NCBI RefSeq assembly: GCF_022647325.1
Contig: NZ_CP071405.1
Location: forward strand, 2,976,001-3,040,000
Length of the DNA: 64,000 nucleotides
Origin: Pantoea deleyi
Lineage (GTDB): Bacteria; Pseudomonadota; Gammaproteobacteria; Enterobacterales; Enterobacteriaceae
Direction: 5' to 3'
The notes below the pieces were generated by a model that was not told the origin of the DNA, searched no databases, and saw only the letters and a list, made by a program, of their open reading frames with translations. How positions within the stretch are numbered: position 1 is the stretch's first letter; each line of letters begins with the position of its first letter. Below are positions 52,388 to 61,740 of this stretch, in pieces. The position numbers and the translations under genes are program-made.

Positions 52388-53701
52388 TTAATGTACGGCA
52401 TTCTCCTGCATCACGCCGCTGACAATCAACCTCGCTGGCAGCGTAAAGGTAAAACAGGTCTCGCTGTGCGGCACACTGGTGATGTCGAGCCGCGCGTTAT
52501 GGTGGCTCAGCGCATGTTTCACAATCGCCAGCCCCAGCCCGCTGCCGCCGGTGGCCCGGGAGCGCGCTTTATCGACGCGATAGAAACGCTCGGTCAGGCG
52601 CGGAATATGCTCCGGCGCGATGCCCGGCCCGTTGTCGCACACCCGCAGAGTCGCCCCCTGCTTGCTGCGCAGCCAGCTGATGTCGATCCGCGTGCCCGCT
52701 GGCGTGTGATTGACGGCGTTGTAAACCAGATTGGAGATGGCGCTGCGCAACTGCTCATCGTTGCCGAACACCTTAAGATGGGGATCGGTATGGAAATGGA
52801 TCTCGTGCCGCCCGCCGCTCAGCGTCGCCGCCTCATGCTGCAGCAGTTTCAGCATCACCGGCACATCCACCTTCTCTTTGAGATCGATGGCTGGCGCGGC
52901 CTCAATGCGCGACAGCGTCAGCAGCTGCTTAACCAGACTGTCCATCCGCCGCGTCTGCTCCGACATGGTGTGCAGCGCTTTGCTGCGCGAAGGTTCGCTC
53001 ATCACCGAATCGTTCATCATCTCCAGATAGCCCTGCAGCACCGTGAGCGGTGTGCGCAGCTCATGGCTGACGTTGGCAAAGAAGTTGCGGCGCGCGCCCT
53101 CCAGCTGGTGCATCTGCGTGACATCGCGCGCCACCAGCAGCCACTGTCCTTCGCTGTAAGGCATCACGCGAAATTCCATGTGCAGTTTGTTGTTGAGCAC
53201 CAGCGTCAGCGGCTTGTCAAAATCGCGCTGACGGAGATAGCGGGAGAACTCCGGATAGCGCAGGAGATTGAGGATATTCTGGCCATTATCTTCCGGCCAG
53301 CGCAGGCCAAGATGCTGCTGCGCCAGCCCGTTGCACCAGAAAATCGTTCCCTCTTCGGTGGTCAGGATCACCGCATCCGGCAGCGATTCGGCCCCGCTGC
53401 GGAACCGCTTGATCAGATTACCCAGTTCACGCCGCCGCCGCCGGTTTCGCAGCTGCATCTGATAGAGGCCATAAAACAGCGGTTCCCAGCTGGCGCGCCC
53501 GGTGGGTGGGGTCATGGTGCGGTCAAGCCACAGCCAGTGCGACAGCCGCATCAGATTGTGAAAGTGCCACAACAGTACCGCCAGCACGCTCAGCAACAGC
53601 CACCAGGCCAGGCCGCCGAACAGCAGGCCCAGCAGCAGCCCCGGCAGGCAGGCCAGCAGCAGTTCTGCAAGTAATCTCTTCCAGGAGAGGCGTTCCAGCA
53701 C
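52388..53701 (-). CDS. phoR: Phosphate regulon sensor kinase PhoR
   Basis: This 437-residue membrane histidine kinase has two short N-terminal hydrophobic segments (about 11-46), a PAS domain (about 100-195), and the HisKA site with His213 in VSHELRTPL. The HATPase domain carries [17 protein letters not shown] and [10 protein letters not shown]. It senses phosphate status via the Pst transporter and PhoU and phosphorylates PhoB, encoded 14 bp upstream. Length is close to E. coli (431). Confidence 0.97.
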   Translation of the reverse strand: MLERLSWKRLLAELLLACLPGLLLGLLFGGLAWWLLLSVLAVLLWHFHNLMRLSHWLWLDRTMTPPTGRASWEPLFYGLYQMQLRNRRRRRELGNLIKRFRSGAESLPDAVILTTEEGTIFWCNGLAQQHLGLRWPEDNGQNILNLLRYPEFSRYLRQRDFDKPLTLVLNNKLHMEFRVMPYSEGQWLLVARDVTQMHQLEGARRNFFANVSHELRTPLTVLQGYLEMMNDSVMSEPSRSKALHTMSEQTRRMDSLVKQLLTLSRIEAAPAIDLKEKVDVPVMLKLLQHEAATLSGGRHEIHFHTDPHLKVFGNDEQLRSAISNLVYNAVNHTPAGTRIDISWLRSKQGATLRVCDNGPGIAPEHIPRLTERFYRVDKARSRATGGSGLGLAIVKHALSHHNARLDITSVPHSETCFTFTLPARLIVSGVMQENAVH

Positions 53702-53715
53702 GGTGAAAACTCCGT

Positions 53716-54405
53716 TCAGTAGCGGGCAGAGAAACGATACCCTGTTCCACGAACGGTTTGTACCATGCGATCGTGGCCGGAGACTTCCAGCGCTTTACGT
53801 AAACGGCGAATGTGGACATCGACCGTGCGATCTTCCACATAGACATTGGTGCCCCAGACGTGGTTGAGCAGCTGTTCGCGGCTGTAAACCCGTTCCGGGT
53901 GAGTCATAAAGAAGTGCAGCAGCTTATATTCGGTAGGGCCCATCTCCAGCGGCGTGGTTTCGGACATCACGCGATGCGAGGAGGGATCCAGACTCAGCCC
54001 CTGCATCTCAATCACCTCTTCCACGGCCATCGGCGAAATACGCCGCATCACCGCCTTGATCCGCGCCATCAGCTCTTTCGGCGAAAATGGCTTGGTGATG
54101 TAATCATCGGCGCCGACTTCCAGCCCGCGAACCCGATCTTCCTCTTCACCGCGCGCGGTCAGCATCATCACCGGAATATCGCGCGTCATCGCTTCGCGTT
54201 TCAGGTGTTTGATAAACTGAATGCCGCTGCCGCCGGGTAACATCCAGTCCAGTAAAATCAGGTCGGGCCAGGGTTCAATCAGCTTGCCCACGGCGCTGTC
54301 ATAATCTTCCGCCTCAATCGGCTGATAGTCGTTCTGCTCCAGAACAAAACACAACATTTCGCGGATGGGGGCTTCATCCTCCACAACCAGAATGCGCTTA
54401 GCCAT
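53716..54405 (-). CDS. phoB: Phosphate regulon response regulator PhoB
   Basis: This 229-residue OmpR/PhoB-family regulator has a receiver domain with phosphoacceptor Asp53 in LLDWMLPGG and acidic Glu9-Asp10. The C-terminal winged helix (about 130-229) has [24 protein letters not shown]. It activates the Pho regulon. Pho-box-like repeats occur upstream of its own start, consistent with autoregulation. It is divergent from sbcD. Confidence 0.98.
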   Translation of the reverse strand: MAKRILVVEDEAPIREMLCFVLEQNDYQPIEAEDYDSAVGKLIEPWPDLILLDWMLPGGSGIQFIKHLKREAMTRDIPVMMLTARGEEEDRVRGLEVGADDYITKPFSPKELMARIKAVMRRISPMAVEEVIEMQGLSLDPSSHRVMSETTPLEMGPTEYKLLHFFMTHPERVYSREQLLNHVWGTNVYVEDRTVDVHIRRLRKALEVSGHDRMVQTVRGTGYRFSARY

Positions 54406-54452
54406 TATTACTCCTGCAGATTATGACGGCTGTCACTGAGATTCGCGGCGCC

Positions 54453-54485
54453 ATTATGCGTCAGATTTGTGACACTTTTATGAAA
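54453..54485 (-). promoter_or_regulatory. Pho box upstream of phoB
   Basis: On the minus strand three consecutive 11-nt units read TTTCATAAAAG, TGTCACAAATC and TGACGCATAAT. This is the direct-repeat pattern of PhoB sites (CTGTCATAAAT). It ends about 48 bp upstream of the phoB start and resembles the E. coli phoB Pho box. Binding is inferred. Confidence 0.65.
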
Positions 54486-54517
54486 AACATAACCTGCCTG
54501 TAACCTCGTGGGTAATC

Positions 54518-54528
54518 ATTTATGACAG
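54518..54528 (-). promoter_or_regulatory. Second Pho half-site nearer sbcD
   Basis: CTGTCATAAAT on the minus strand is a perfect PhoB repeat unit, 32 bp from the first Pho box and 75 bp upstream of the sbcD start. A single unit is not a full Pho box; the following 11 bases match poorly. Confidence 0.35.
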
Positions 54529-54602
54529 GGCCACGACATTTTTTTGCTTTGGCCGCAGAGCCCGTATAATCGCCGGGCGAATCACAACGGCAGGGACTCA
54601 TC

Positions 54603-55802
54603 ATGCGCATTATTCATACTGGGGACTGGCATCTGGGGCAGTTCTTCTACAACAAAAGCCGGGCGGCGGAACATCAGGCGTTTCTCGACTGGCTGCTGAT
54701 CCAGATTGAACAGCATCAGGTGGATGCGCTGATTATTGCGGGCGATCTCTTCGACACCGGAACGCCACCCAGCTATGCCCGCGAGATGTTCAACCGCTTT
54801 GTGGTGGCGCTGCAGCCTACGGGCTGCCAGCTGATCGTGCTGGCCGGCAACCACGACTCCGTTGCCACGCTGAACGAGTCGCGTGAACTGCTGGCCTGCC
54901 TTAATACGCGGGTGATCGCCACACCGCAGGAGAACGACGACGTGCTGCTGCTCACGACCCGCCAGGGCGAACCGGGCGCGCTGCTCTGCGCCATTCCCTA
55001 CCTGCGTCCGCGCGACATCCTGCGCAGCCGGGCGGGCCAGTCGGGACGTGACAAGCAGACCTCGCTGCTGGAGGCGATCGCCGAGCACTATCAACAGCGT
55101 TTCGCCGCCGCGCAGGCGCTGGGCCATGCGCTGCCGATCATCGCGACCGGCCATCTCACCACCGTCGGCGTCAGCCAGAGCGATTCAGTGCGCGACATCT
55201 ATATCGGCACGCTGGACGCCTTCCCCGCCAGCGCCTTCCCGGCGGCTGACTATATTGCGCTGGGCCATATCCATCGCGCCCAGCGCGTCGCGGGCAGCGA
55301 GCATATCCGCTACAGCGGCTCGCCGATCCCGCTGAGTTTTGATGAACTGGGCAGCGAAAAGAGCGTCTTCCTGGTGGCGCTGGCGGCCAGCGGCCTGCAA
55401 TCTGTCACGCCGCTGGTGGTGCCGCAGACGCAGCCGATGCGAATGCTGAAAGGATCGCTGGCGCAGATCGCCGATCAGCTCAACGCCCTCAGTCCGGTTG
55501 CGCAGGCGAAGCCCACCTGGCTCGACATCGAGGTCACCACCCAGGAGTACCTCAGCGACCTGCAGCGGCAGGTTGAGAGCCTGACCGCCGCGCTGCCGGT
55601 GGAGGTTCTGCTGCTTCGCCGCAGCCGGGAACAGCGTCAGCAGAGCCTGGCGCGGCTCGATAATGAAACCCTGAACGAGCTGAAGGTGGAGGAGGTCTTC
55701 GCCCGCCGCCTGGCGCTGGATGAGGCGCTGGATGAGACGCAGATTGACGAGATGACCACCCTGTTCCGCCAGACGCTGGCCGCCATGGAAGAGACCCAAT
55801 GA
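54603..55802 (+). CDS. sbcD: Exonuclease SbcCD subunit D (Mre11-type nuclease)
   Basis: This 399-residue metallophosphoesterase has the motifs HTGDWHLGQ (about 5-13), GDLFDTG, GNHDS and GHLTT, then a C-terminal capping domain. With SbcC it cleaves hairpins and protein-blocked DNA ends. It is divergent from phoB, and its last four bases overlap the sbcC start. Confidence 0.97.
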   Translation: MRIIHTGDWHLGQFFYNKSRAAEHQAFLDWLLIQIEQHQVDALIIAGDLFDTGTPPSYAREMFNRFVVALQPTGCQLIVLAGNHDSVATLNESRELLACLNTRVIATPQENDDVLLLTTRQGEPGALLCAIPYLRPRDILRSRAGQSGRDKQTSLLEAIAEHYQQRFAAAQALGHALPIIATGHLTTVGVSQSDSVRDIYIGTLDAFPASAFPAADYIALGHIHRAQRVAGSEHIRYSGSPIPLSFDELGSEKSVFLVALAASGLQSVTPLVVPQTQPMRMLKGSLAQIADQLNALSPVAQAKPTWLDIEVTTQEYLSDLQRQVESLTAALPVEVLLLRRSREQRQQSLARLDNETLNELKVEEVFARRLALDEALDETQIDEMTTLFRQTLAAMEETQ

Positions 55803-58800
55803 AGATCCTCACGCTCCGGTTTAAAAACCTCAATGCCCTGCGCGGTGAATGGTTCATCGACTTCCGTGCCGAACCCTTTGCCAGCAACGGCCTGTTCGCC
55901 ATTACCGGTGCCACCGGGGCCGGTAAAACTACCCTGCTCGACGCCATCTGTCTGGCGCTCTATCACCAGACGCCGCGCCTGGGGGCGATATCCCAGAGCC
56001 AGAATGCGCTGATGACCCGCGACTGCGCGGAATGCCTGGCCGAAGTGGAGTTCGAAATTAAAGGCGAGGCCTGGCGCGCCTTCTGGAGCCAGAACCGCGC
56101 ACGCGGCACCGCCGACGGCAAGCTGCAGGCCCCGCGCGTGGAGCTGGCGCGCTGCGCCGACAACGTGATTGTCGCCGATAAGGTTGGCGACAAGCTTAAG
56201 CTGATCGAAACCCTCTCCGGGCTCGATTTTGAGCGTTTTACCCGCTCGATGATGCTCTCTCAGGGGCAGTTCGCCGCCTTTCTCAACGCAAAGGCCAGCG
56301 AACGCGCCGAACTGCTGGAGGAGCTGACCGGCACGGAGATCTACGGCCTGATCTCCACCGCGATCTATGAGCGCCACAAAGAGGCGAAGACCCAGCTGGA
56401 TCTGCTGCGCAGTCAGGCGGGCGCGATGGCCCTGCTGGATGACGAGGCGCGTGCGGCGCTGCAGCAGCAGCTCGCCGATCTGACCGACGCCGAACAGCGG
56501 CTCAGCACAGACTATCAGCAGGCGCAACAGCAGCAGCAGTGGCTGCAGCAGACGCAGCAGCTTGAGCAGGAACGTGAGCAGGCGGAGGCCGCGGTTCAGC
56601 AGGCACAGGCCGCCTCGCAGGCGGCAGAGGGTGACCGCCAGCGGCTGGCCCGCAGCGAACCGGCAGAAAAACTGCGCGGCATCCTGCAGCAGCGCGACAC
56701 GCTGCACGCCGATCAGCAGCAGGCGGACAGCCGCTGTCAGCAGCTCACGGCCGCCGCCGGGCAGGCGCAGCAGCAACAGCAGCAGCATCAGCAGCACTAC
56801 ACCGCCATCCAGACCGCCCGTCAGCAGGCGCTGCAGGACCAGCAGCAGCAGGAGCGTCTGCTGACAGACCAGGTGCTGCCGCTGGATCAGCAGATTGCGA
56901 CACGCCAGCAGCAGCTCTCAGAACAGCAGCAGGAGAACAGCCGCCAGCAGCAGCATCTGGACCAGACGCAGCTCGCCCTGACGGCGCAGACGCGCCAGGT
57001 CGCCGGGTGGCAGCAGGCGCTGGCTGAACAGCAGCAGTTACAACGGCAGCTGGCCGATCTGGCGCAGTGGGGTGCCTCCCTGCCCGTCTGGCAGGAGAAC
57101 TTTGCGCTGCTGGCTCAGCGTGAGACGACGCTGGCGGGCCTGGCACAGCAGGCGGAACAGCAGCAACGGCAGATCGCCGCGCAGCAGGCGCAGCAACAGC
57201 AGCAGGCTGAGCAGGCGCTGCCGCGTCAGCAGGCGGAACAGCAGGCTCGCGCGGCGCTGTCGCAGGCGGAGCAAGTACTGACTTCGCTTCAGGAGCAGCA
57301 TCCGCCGGCAGCGCTGCGCGCGGCGCTGAGCCAGCTGCAGCATAACCGTCCGGCGCATCAGCAACTGCTGCTGCTCGCCACGCAGTGGCAGCCGCTGCAC
57401 CAGCAGCTCGGTCAGCGTCAGCAGCGCCTGAGCGCGCTGGAAAAAGCACATCAGCAGAGCGAGGCGGAGCTGCAGACCCTGCGCGAGACGTGGAAACGTG
57501 AAAAGCAGCAGCTGGACGATGTCGAAAAAATCTGTGCGCTGGAGCAGCAGATCGCCGACCTCAGCGATTACCGCGCCCGCCTCACCGCCGATCAGCCCTG
57601 TCCGCTCTGCGGCTCCTGTACACATCCCGCGGTGGACGCCTACCGTTCGCTGGAAGTAAGTGCTAACCAGCAGCGTCGGGCGGCGCTGCAGCAGCAGACC
57701 GAGGCGCTGCGCGAAGCGGGCACCACCAGAGGGGAGCAGCTGAAACAGTCCGCGCTGCAGCAGCAGACCCTGCGTGAAGAGATCGCGCAGACGCAGCAGC
57801 AGCTCGACCGGCTTGAGCAGCAATGGCAGGCGCTGAGCAGTGAGCTGGCACTCACCTTCCCGATTGCCGATAGCGAGGCGCTGGCCGCGTGGCAGCAGCA
57901 GCAGAGCGAACGGGAAAGCCAGCTTGAGCAGCAGCGCCAGGCGCAGGAGGCCGCAGAACAGGCGCGGCAGGCCGCGAAAGATCACTACCTGCAGCAGGCG
58001 CAGGCCTGGCAGCAGCATCAGCAGGCGGAACAGCTCGCTCAGCAGTCGCTGGCCAGCCTGCAGCAGTCGCTGGAGGCGCTGCAACAGCGGCAGCAGCAGG
58101 AGCAGCAGGCGTGGCAGGCGCTGCAGAGCCGCCTGGCGCAGCAGTTCAGCGCCCACGATCTGACCCTGCCCGCCGCCGCCGATCGTGACGCGTGGCTGGC
58201 GACGCAGCAGAGTCGCTGGCAGCGCTGGCAGGAAAGTGAGCAACTGCTCGCTAACCTGCAGCCGCAGCTGCTTAAGGGAGAAACCCAGCTCGCCGCCCTG
58301 CAGCAGCAGGCAGCGCAGGAACAGCAGCAGCTCGCCGCCCGTCTGGAACAGCAGCAGCAGAGTCAGACGCAGCTCAGCGAAATGCGGCAGCAGCGCCAGA
58401 CGCTGTTTGGCGCTCGCGACGTCGCGCACGCGCGTCAGCAGATGCAGGCGCGGGTTCAGCAGTGCGATGACCAGCTGGCGCAGCAGCTGAATGCCCTGCA
58501 GCAGGCTCAGGCGGAGGTCAGTCGCCTGCAGGGTGAGTGCTCGGCGCTGGAAGCGCAGCGGCAGAGCCTCAGCCACAAACGGTCAGAGGCGGACACCGCG
58601 CTGCGTCAGGCCCTGGCGGACGCCGGTTTCGCGGATGAAGAGCACCTGCGCGCGGCGCTGCTGGATGAGCAGACGGCCCGGCAACTGCGTCAGCAGCTGC
58701 AGCAGCTCGACCAGCAATGTCAGCAGCAGCAGGCCCGCCTGGCGGATCTGGAGCAGCGGCTGGCGGCCCATCAGCAGGCCAGGCCCGCCGCGCTGCCGGC

Positions 58801-59473
58801 GTCGGCCGTGGGGCTGGCAGATCAGCTGGAGCAGCTGCGGCTGGCCCTGCGCGACAACGCCAGTCAGCAGGGGCAGATTCAGCAGCAGCTAAACAGCGAT
58901 GCCAGCCTGCGCGCCCGACAGCAGAGCCTGATGACGCAGATCGAACAGGAGGGGGCGACGCTGGCGCAGTGGAGCCTGCTCAACGACCTGATTGGCTCCG
59001 CCAGCGGCGATAAGTTCCGGCGTTTCGCTCAGGGACTGACGCTGGATCACCTGGTGGCGCTGGCGAACCGCCAGCTCGACCGGCTGCACGGCCGCTATCT
59101 GCTGCAGCGCCGGGCTCAGGATCAGCTGGAGCTGGACGTGGTCGATACCTGGCAGGCAGATGCGGCGCGCGATACCCGCACGCTGTCGGGTGGCGAGAGT
59201 TTCCTGGTCAGCCTGGCACTGGCGCTGGCGCTGTCCGATCTGGTCAGCCATAAAACGCGCATCGAATCGCTGTTTCTTGATGAAGGGTTTGGCACGCTGG
59301 ATGCCCGGACGCTGGACACCGCGCTGGATGCGCTGGATGCCCTCAACGCCAGCGGCAAAACGATCGGGGTGATCAGCCACGTCGAGGCGATGAAAGAGCG
59401 TATTCCGGTGCAGATTAAAGTCCGCAAAATGAACGGGCTGGGTTACAGCCAGCTGGAGCTGCCGCAGGGGTAA
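55799..59473 (+). CDS. sbcC: Exonuclease SbcCD subunit C (Rad50-type ATPase), Gln-rich coiled coil
   Basis: This 1224-residue ATPase is longer than the roughly 1050-residue E. coli SbcC. Walker [14 protein letters not shown] is near residue 38, the zinc-hook CPLCGSC near 600, the signature [17 protein letters not shown] near 1130, and Walker [12 protein letters not shown] follows. The two coiled-coil arms (about 200-580 and 640-1050) are very rich in glutamine, with runs of up to six Gln encoded mostly by CAG. The extra length lies in these arms. It is the second gene of sbcDC. Confidence 0.96.
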   Translation: MKILTLRFKNLNALRGEWFIDFRAEPFASNGLFAITGATGAGKTTLLDAICLALYHQTPRLGAISQSQNALMTRDCAECLAEVEFEIKGEAWRAFWSQNRARGTADGKLQAPRVELARCADNVIVADKVGDKLKLIETLSGLDFERFTRSMMLSQGQFAAFLNAKASERAELLEELTGTEIYGLISTAIYERHKEAKTQLDLLRSQAGAMALLDDEARAALQQQLADLTDAEQRLSTDYQQAQQQQQWLQQTQQLEQEREQAEAAVQQAQAASQAAEGDRQRLARSEPAEKLRGILQQRDTLHADQQQADSRCQQLTAAAGQAQQQQQQHQQHYTAIQTARQQALQDQQQQERLLTDQVLPLDQQIATRQQQLSEQQQENSRQQQHLDQTQLALTAQTRQVAGWQQALAEQQQLQRQLADLAQWGASLPVWQENFALLAQRETTLAGLAQQAEQQQRQIAAQQAQQQQQAEQALPRQQAEQQARAALSQAEQVLTSLQEQHPPAALRAALSQLQHNRPAHQQLLLLATQWQPLHQQLGQRQQRLSALEKAHQQSEAELQTLRETWKREKQQLDDVEKICALEQQIADLSDYRARLTADQPCPLCGSCTHPAVDAYRSLEVSANQQRRAALQQQTEALREAGTTRGEQLKQSALQQQTLREEIAQTQQQLDRLEQQWQALSSELALTFPIADSEALAAWQQQQSERESQLEQQRQAQEAAEQARQAAKDHYLQQAQAWQQHQQAEQLAQQSLASLQQSLEALQQRQQQEQQAWQALQSRLAQQFSAHDLTLPAAADRDAWLATQQSRWQRWQESEQLLANLQPQLLKGETQLAALQQQAAQEQQQLAARLEQQQQSQTQLSEMRQQRQTLFGARDVAHARQQMQARVQQCDDQLAQQLNALQQAQAEVSRLQGECSALEAQRQSLSHKRSEADTALRQALADAGFADEEHLRAALLDEQTARQLRQQLQQLDQQCQQQQARLADLEQRLAAHQQARPAALPASAVGLADQLEQLRLALRDNASQQGQIQQQLNSDASLRARQQSLMTQIEQEGATLAQWSLLNDLIGSASGDKFRRFAQGLTLDHLVALANRQLDRLHGRYLLQRRAQDQLELDVVDTWQADAARDTRTLSGGESFLVSLALALALSDLVSHKTRIESLFLDEGFGTLDARTLDTALDALDALNASGKTIGVISHVEAMKERIPVQIKVRKMNGLGYSQLELPQG

Positions 59474-59502
59474 CGGGCGCGGCTGCGCCCGTTGGTCATG
59501 GA

Positions 59503-60156
59503 TCAGCGGGCGCTGACAAGCCTGTAGCGTGGGCCGGTGAGCAATCCGCCCTGCTCGTTGTGCGCCAGCAGACGATCGCTGGTCAGCCCGGCGATGGTGT
59601 GCGCCTTGTCCGTCACATTGTTGGCAATCTGCTTAATCGCCGCACTGACCAGCATCCCGACCAGACCGTTGTTGCCGTTCTGCTGATTATCGTCAGTCGC
59701 GGTGGCGGACCCCTGCCAGAGTTGTTTGCCGCTGCGCAGATCCACCAGCCGCGCGTTCGCCGACACGGTGGTCATACTGTCAATGACCCGGTAACTGCTG
59801 CCATATTCGCTGATGTCGATGTAAAGCGCGCTGTCGGCATGGAAAATCTCATTCAGACGCTTCGCGCTGACCGCCTGGGCGTCGCGGGCGCTGGTCAGGC
59901 CGTTCTGCTGAAACGTCTCTTCGACCACCGCCACCGGGAAGACGTAGTAACCGGCTTCGGCCAGCGGACGCGTGACCAGCGAGGCCAGGCTGTGTGCGGC
60001 ATTAATATCCGGAGACCGGTTCTCTGCCGGCAGCACCAGAATCGAGGCGGGCTTGCTGGCGCGGAACGCACTGTAGTCATAGCTTTTTTTCGGCTGCGCA
60101 CAGCCGGTCAGCAGCAGCACCATCAGCACGCCACTCAGGGCAATCAGTTTATTCAC
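59503..60156 (-). CDS. GNA1162/DUF799-family lipoprotein
   Basis: This 217-residue lipoprotein has lipobox LLTGC with Cys19 acylated, then YDYSAFRASKPASILVLPAENRSPD. That segment is typical of the GNA1162 (DUF799) family, whose fold resembles TolB-N/CsgG-like lipoproteins. It is the third gene of a tight minus-strand run and overlaps the DUF4810 gene by 4 bp (ATGA). Function unknown. The 30-bp gap to sbcC is convergent, with GGGCGCGGC/TGCGCCC forming a small hairpin there. Confidence 0.85.
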   Translation of the reverse strand: MNKLIALSGVLMVLLLTGCAQPKKSYDYSAFRASKPASILVLPAENRSPDINAAHSLASLVTRPLAEAGYYVFPVAVVEETFQQNGLTSARDAQAVSAKRLNEIFHADSALYIDISEYGSSYRVIDSMTTVSANARLVDLRSGKQLWQGSATATDDNQQNGNNGLVGMLVSAAIKQIANNVTDKAHTIAGLTSDRLLAHNEQGGLLTGPRYRLVSAR

Positions 60157-60512
60157 TGCACCACTCCTTGTTTTTTACTCATCAGAAAGTCCATGTAGGG
60201 GGCCGCTTCCGGAAACAGCTGCTTCTCGGTGGCGAACTGGGTGAAGGCTTTGCCGGTGTCGCCGGTTCGGGCATAGAGCAGGCCGAGCTGCGCATGCAGG
60301 CCTGGCGGCACGGGCTGGGCCGCCGCGCGCGCTTTTTCAACATCCAGATTCAGCGCATCGATCTGCTTCATCGGGTCGCCGCCCTGCTGATAAAAGTGCC
60401 AGACCTGTTCCTGATAGTCGCCCCAGTAGTAGATCGTTTTCGGCGCTTTCGGCGCACAGCCTGCCAGCAGCGTCACCGCCATCAGCGCGCCGCTCAGTGT
60501 CATCATCTTCAT
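60153..60512 (-). CDS. DUF4810 lipoprotein
   Basis: This 119-residue lipoprotein has lipobox LLAGC (Cys19), followed by the family segment TIYYWGDYQEQVWHFYQQGG and a TPR-like helical region (HAQLGLLYARTGDTGKAFTQFATEKQLFPE). It is the middle gene of the three-lipoprotein run: 11 bp after the CsgG-like gene, and its stop overlaps the DUF799 start. DUF4810 proteins recur with CsgG-like and DUF799 partners; their role is unknown. Confidence 0.83.
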   Translation of the reverse strand: MKMMTLSGALMAVTLLAGCAPKAPKTIYYWGDYQEQVWHFYQQGGDPMKQIDALNLDVEKARAAAQPVPPGLHAQLGLLYARTGDTGKAFTQFATEKQLFPEAAPYMDFLMSKKQGVVQ

Positions 60513-60523
60513 TGCCTGCTTCC

Positions 60524-61201
60524 TTATTTAACCGGGCGCCACGCGCCGCTGGTGATTCCATCCACTAAATGATCGACCGCTTCGCGAATCGCCAGATCCA
60601 TCACTTTGCCGTTCAGCGTGGAGTCATAGCTGCTGGTGCCGCCGAAGCCGATCACTTCACGCGCAGAGAGCTGGTATTCGCCCGCGCCCTGGGTGCTGTA
60701 GACCACTTCGGAGGTGGTGACATCCACCACGTTCAGATTCACTTTGGCGTAGGCGATCTGGGTTTTGCCGCGGCCCAGAATGCCCCACAGCTGCTGGTCG
60801 CCCACCTCTTTGCGGCCAAACTCGGTGATATCGCCGGTAATGATGTAGTTCGCCCCCTTGATGCTCTGCTGACCGTGCTTAAAGTCAGACTCCTGCTGCA
60901 ACGCCTTCAGGTTGCTGCGATCCAGCACGCTGAAGCGATGGGTCTGCTGCAGATGGGTGATCAGAATGGTTTTGGACTGATTGCCCAGGCGATCAACGCC
61001 ATCCGAGAAGATACCGTTCATGTAGGAGGAGCGGTTATCAAACTGACCGACCGCAATCGGGCTGAGGACGCCCTGATAGACCGGCTGGCTGGCGGCACGC
61101 ACCTGCGGCGCCTGGATAGCATGGGAGGATTCGGTAGCACAGCCGCTGGTCAGCGACGCGGTTAACAAGGAGAGTGCCGCAAAGGCATAATTTTTCTTCA
61201 T
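60524..61201 (-). CDS. CsgG/HfaB-family lipoprotein
   Basis: This 225-residue lipoprotein has lipobox LTSGC (Cys21), followed by a CsgG-type domain: VGQFDNRSSYMNG, FSVLDRSNLKALQQE, GANYIITGDITEF and the C-terminal IREAVDHLVDGI. CsgG forms the outer-membrane curli export pore in E. coli; this one is shorter (277 in E. coli) and no curli genes (csgA/B/E/F) are nearby. The ATG at 61201 begins a proper signal; an in-frame start at 61291 would precede it with unconserved residues. It is the first gene of the run and divergent from a small lipoprotein gene. Confidence 0.86.
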   Translation of the reverse strand: MKKNYAFAALSLLTASLTSGCATESSHAIQAPQVRAASQPVYQGVLSPIAVGQFDNRSSYMNGIFSDGVDRLGNQSKTILITHLQQTHRFSVLDRSNLKALQQESDFKHGQQSIKGANYIITGDITEFGRKEVGDQQLWGILGRGKTQIAYAKVNLNVVDVTTSEVVYSTQGAGEYQLSAREVIGFGGTSSYDSTLNGKVMDLAIREAVDHLVDGITSGAWRPVK

Positions 61202-61354
61202 TTCTAATCCATGAATTAAAGGAGACGTCATCCGCTCCGGGGCGGTAAATTCTGGTTCTGCCGACAGTCGGAGGAATGCCATAGCATTCATCAGGCCGGT
61301 CTGTAGACTGTCGGCAGCAGACCGCCGGATCTTTAAGGAAAATTGGCCAGTTAA

Positions 61355-61738
61355 ATGAATTTAATTAATGTAACGAAGAGAATGCTGCCTGGGGTGATGG
61401 TGGCCATGACGCTCAGCGCCTGTCAGCAAGGCGCTGTCACGCAAAAGAATAGCGTGGCCAATCTTTGTGATATCGCTCAGAACCCTGACAGCAAATCCTG
61501 TCACTGGACTAATCAAATGCAGCCGATCCTGAACCGGCAGTTCAGCGATGCGGCGCGCTATGCGGGCCAGCAATGTCTGGTCCGGATGGAGTGGCAGCCG
61601 AGTGGACGGTATGCCGTAACGCAGACCGAAGGCAACGAGGCGCTTTGCCTGCGCGCCTGGCAACTGGTGGCACAGAGCCGCGACCTGCCGCCCCCGCCGG
61701 AGCCGGATCAGCCGGCGTGGTTCGGCTTTGCGCCTTAG
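61355..61738 (+). CDS. Small lipoprotein resembling the C-terminal domain (III) of TolA
   Basis: This 127-residue protein has a lipoprotein signal with LSAC (Cys23), then a domain resembling TolA domain III by eye: YAGQQC-L-R (69-77) against TolA YAGKTC-T-L-R, and EGNEALC (92-98) against EGGDPALC. Cys74 and Cys98 would match the TolA-III disulfide pair. Another Cys pair is at 38 and 49, and a PPPPEPDQ tail follows. TolA domain III contacts TolB/Pal, colicins and phage g3p. It lacks the TolA membrane anchor and helical stalk. It is divergent from the CsgG-like gene and convergent with the AraC-type gene, whose stop is 3 bp past this stop. Possible function unknown. Confidence 0.78.
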   Translation: MNLINVTKRMLPGVMVAMTLSACQQGAVTQKNSVANLCDIAQNPDSKSCHWTNQMQPILNRQFSDAARYAGQQCLVRMEWQPSGRYAVTQTEGNEALCLRAWQLVAQSRDLPPPPEPDQPAWFGFAP

Positions 61739-61740
61739 GG

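Noticed and set aside
52343..53674. Open frame of 443 codons antisense to phoR
   Set aside because: PhoR motifs (His213, HATPase) are intact on the minus strand; the plus-strand frame is Gln/Arg-biased and lacks motifs.
57038..58576. Open frame of 512 codons antisense to sbcC (also 55637-56797)
   Set aside because: It is a shadow of the CAG-rich coiled-coil coding strand: CTG repeats read as Leu, no motif and no ribosome site.
60524..61201. Curli secretion operon
   Set aside because: Only a CsgG-like gene is present; csgA, csgB, csgE and csgF are not seen, and the partners are DUF4810 and DUF799 proteins.
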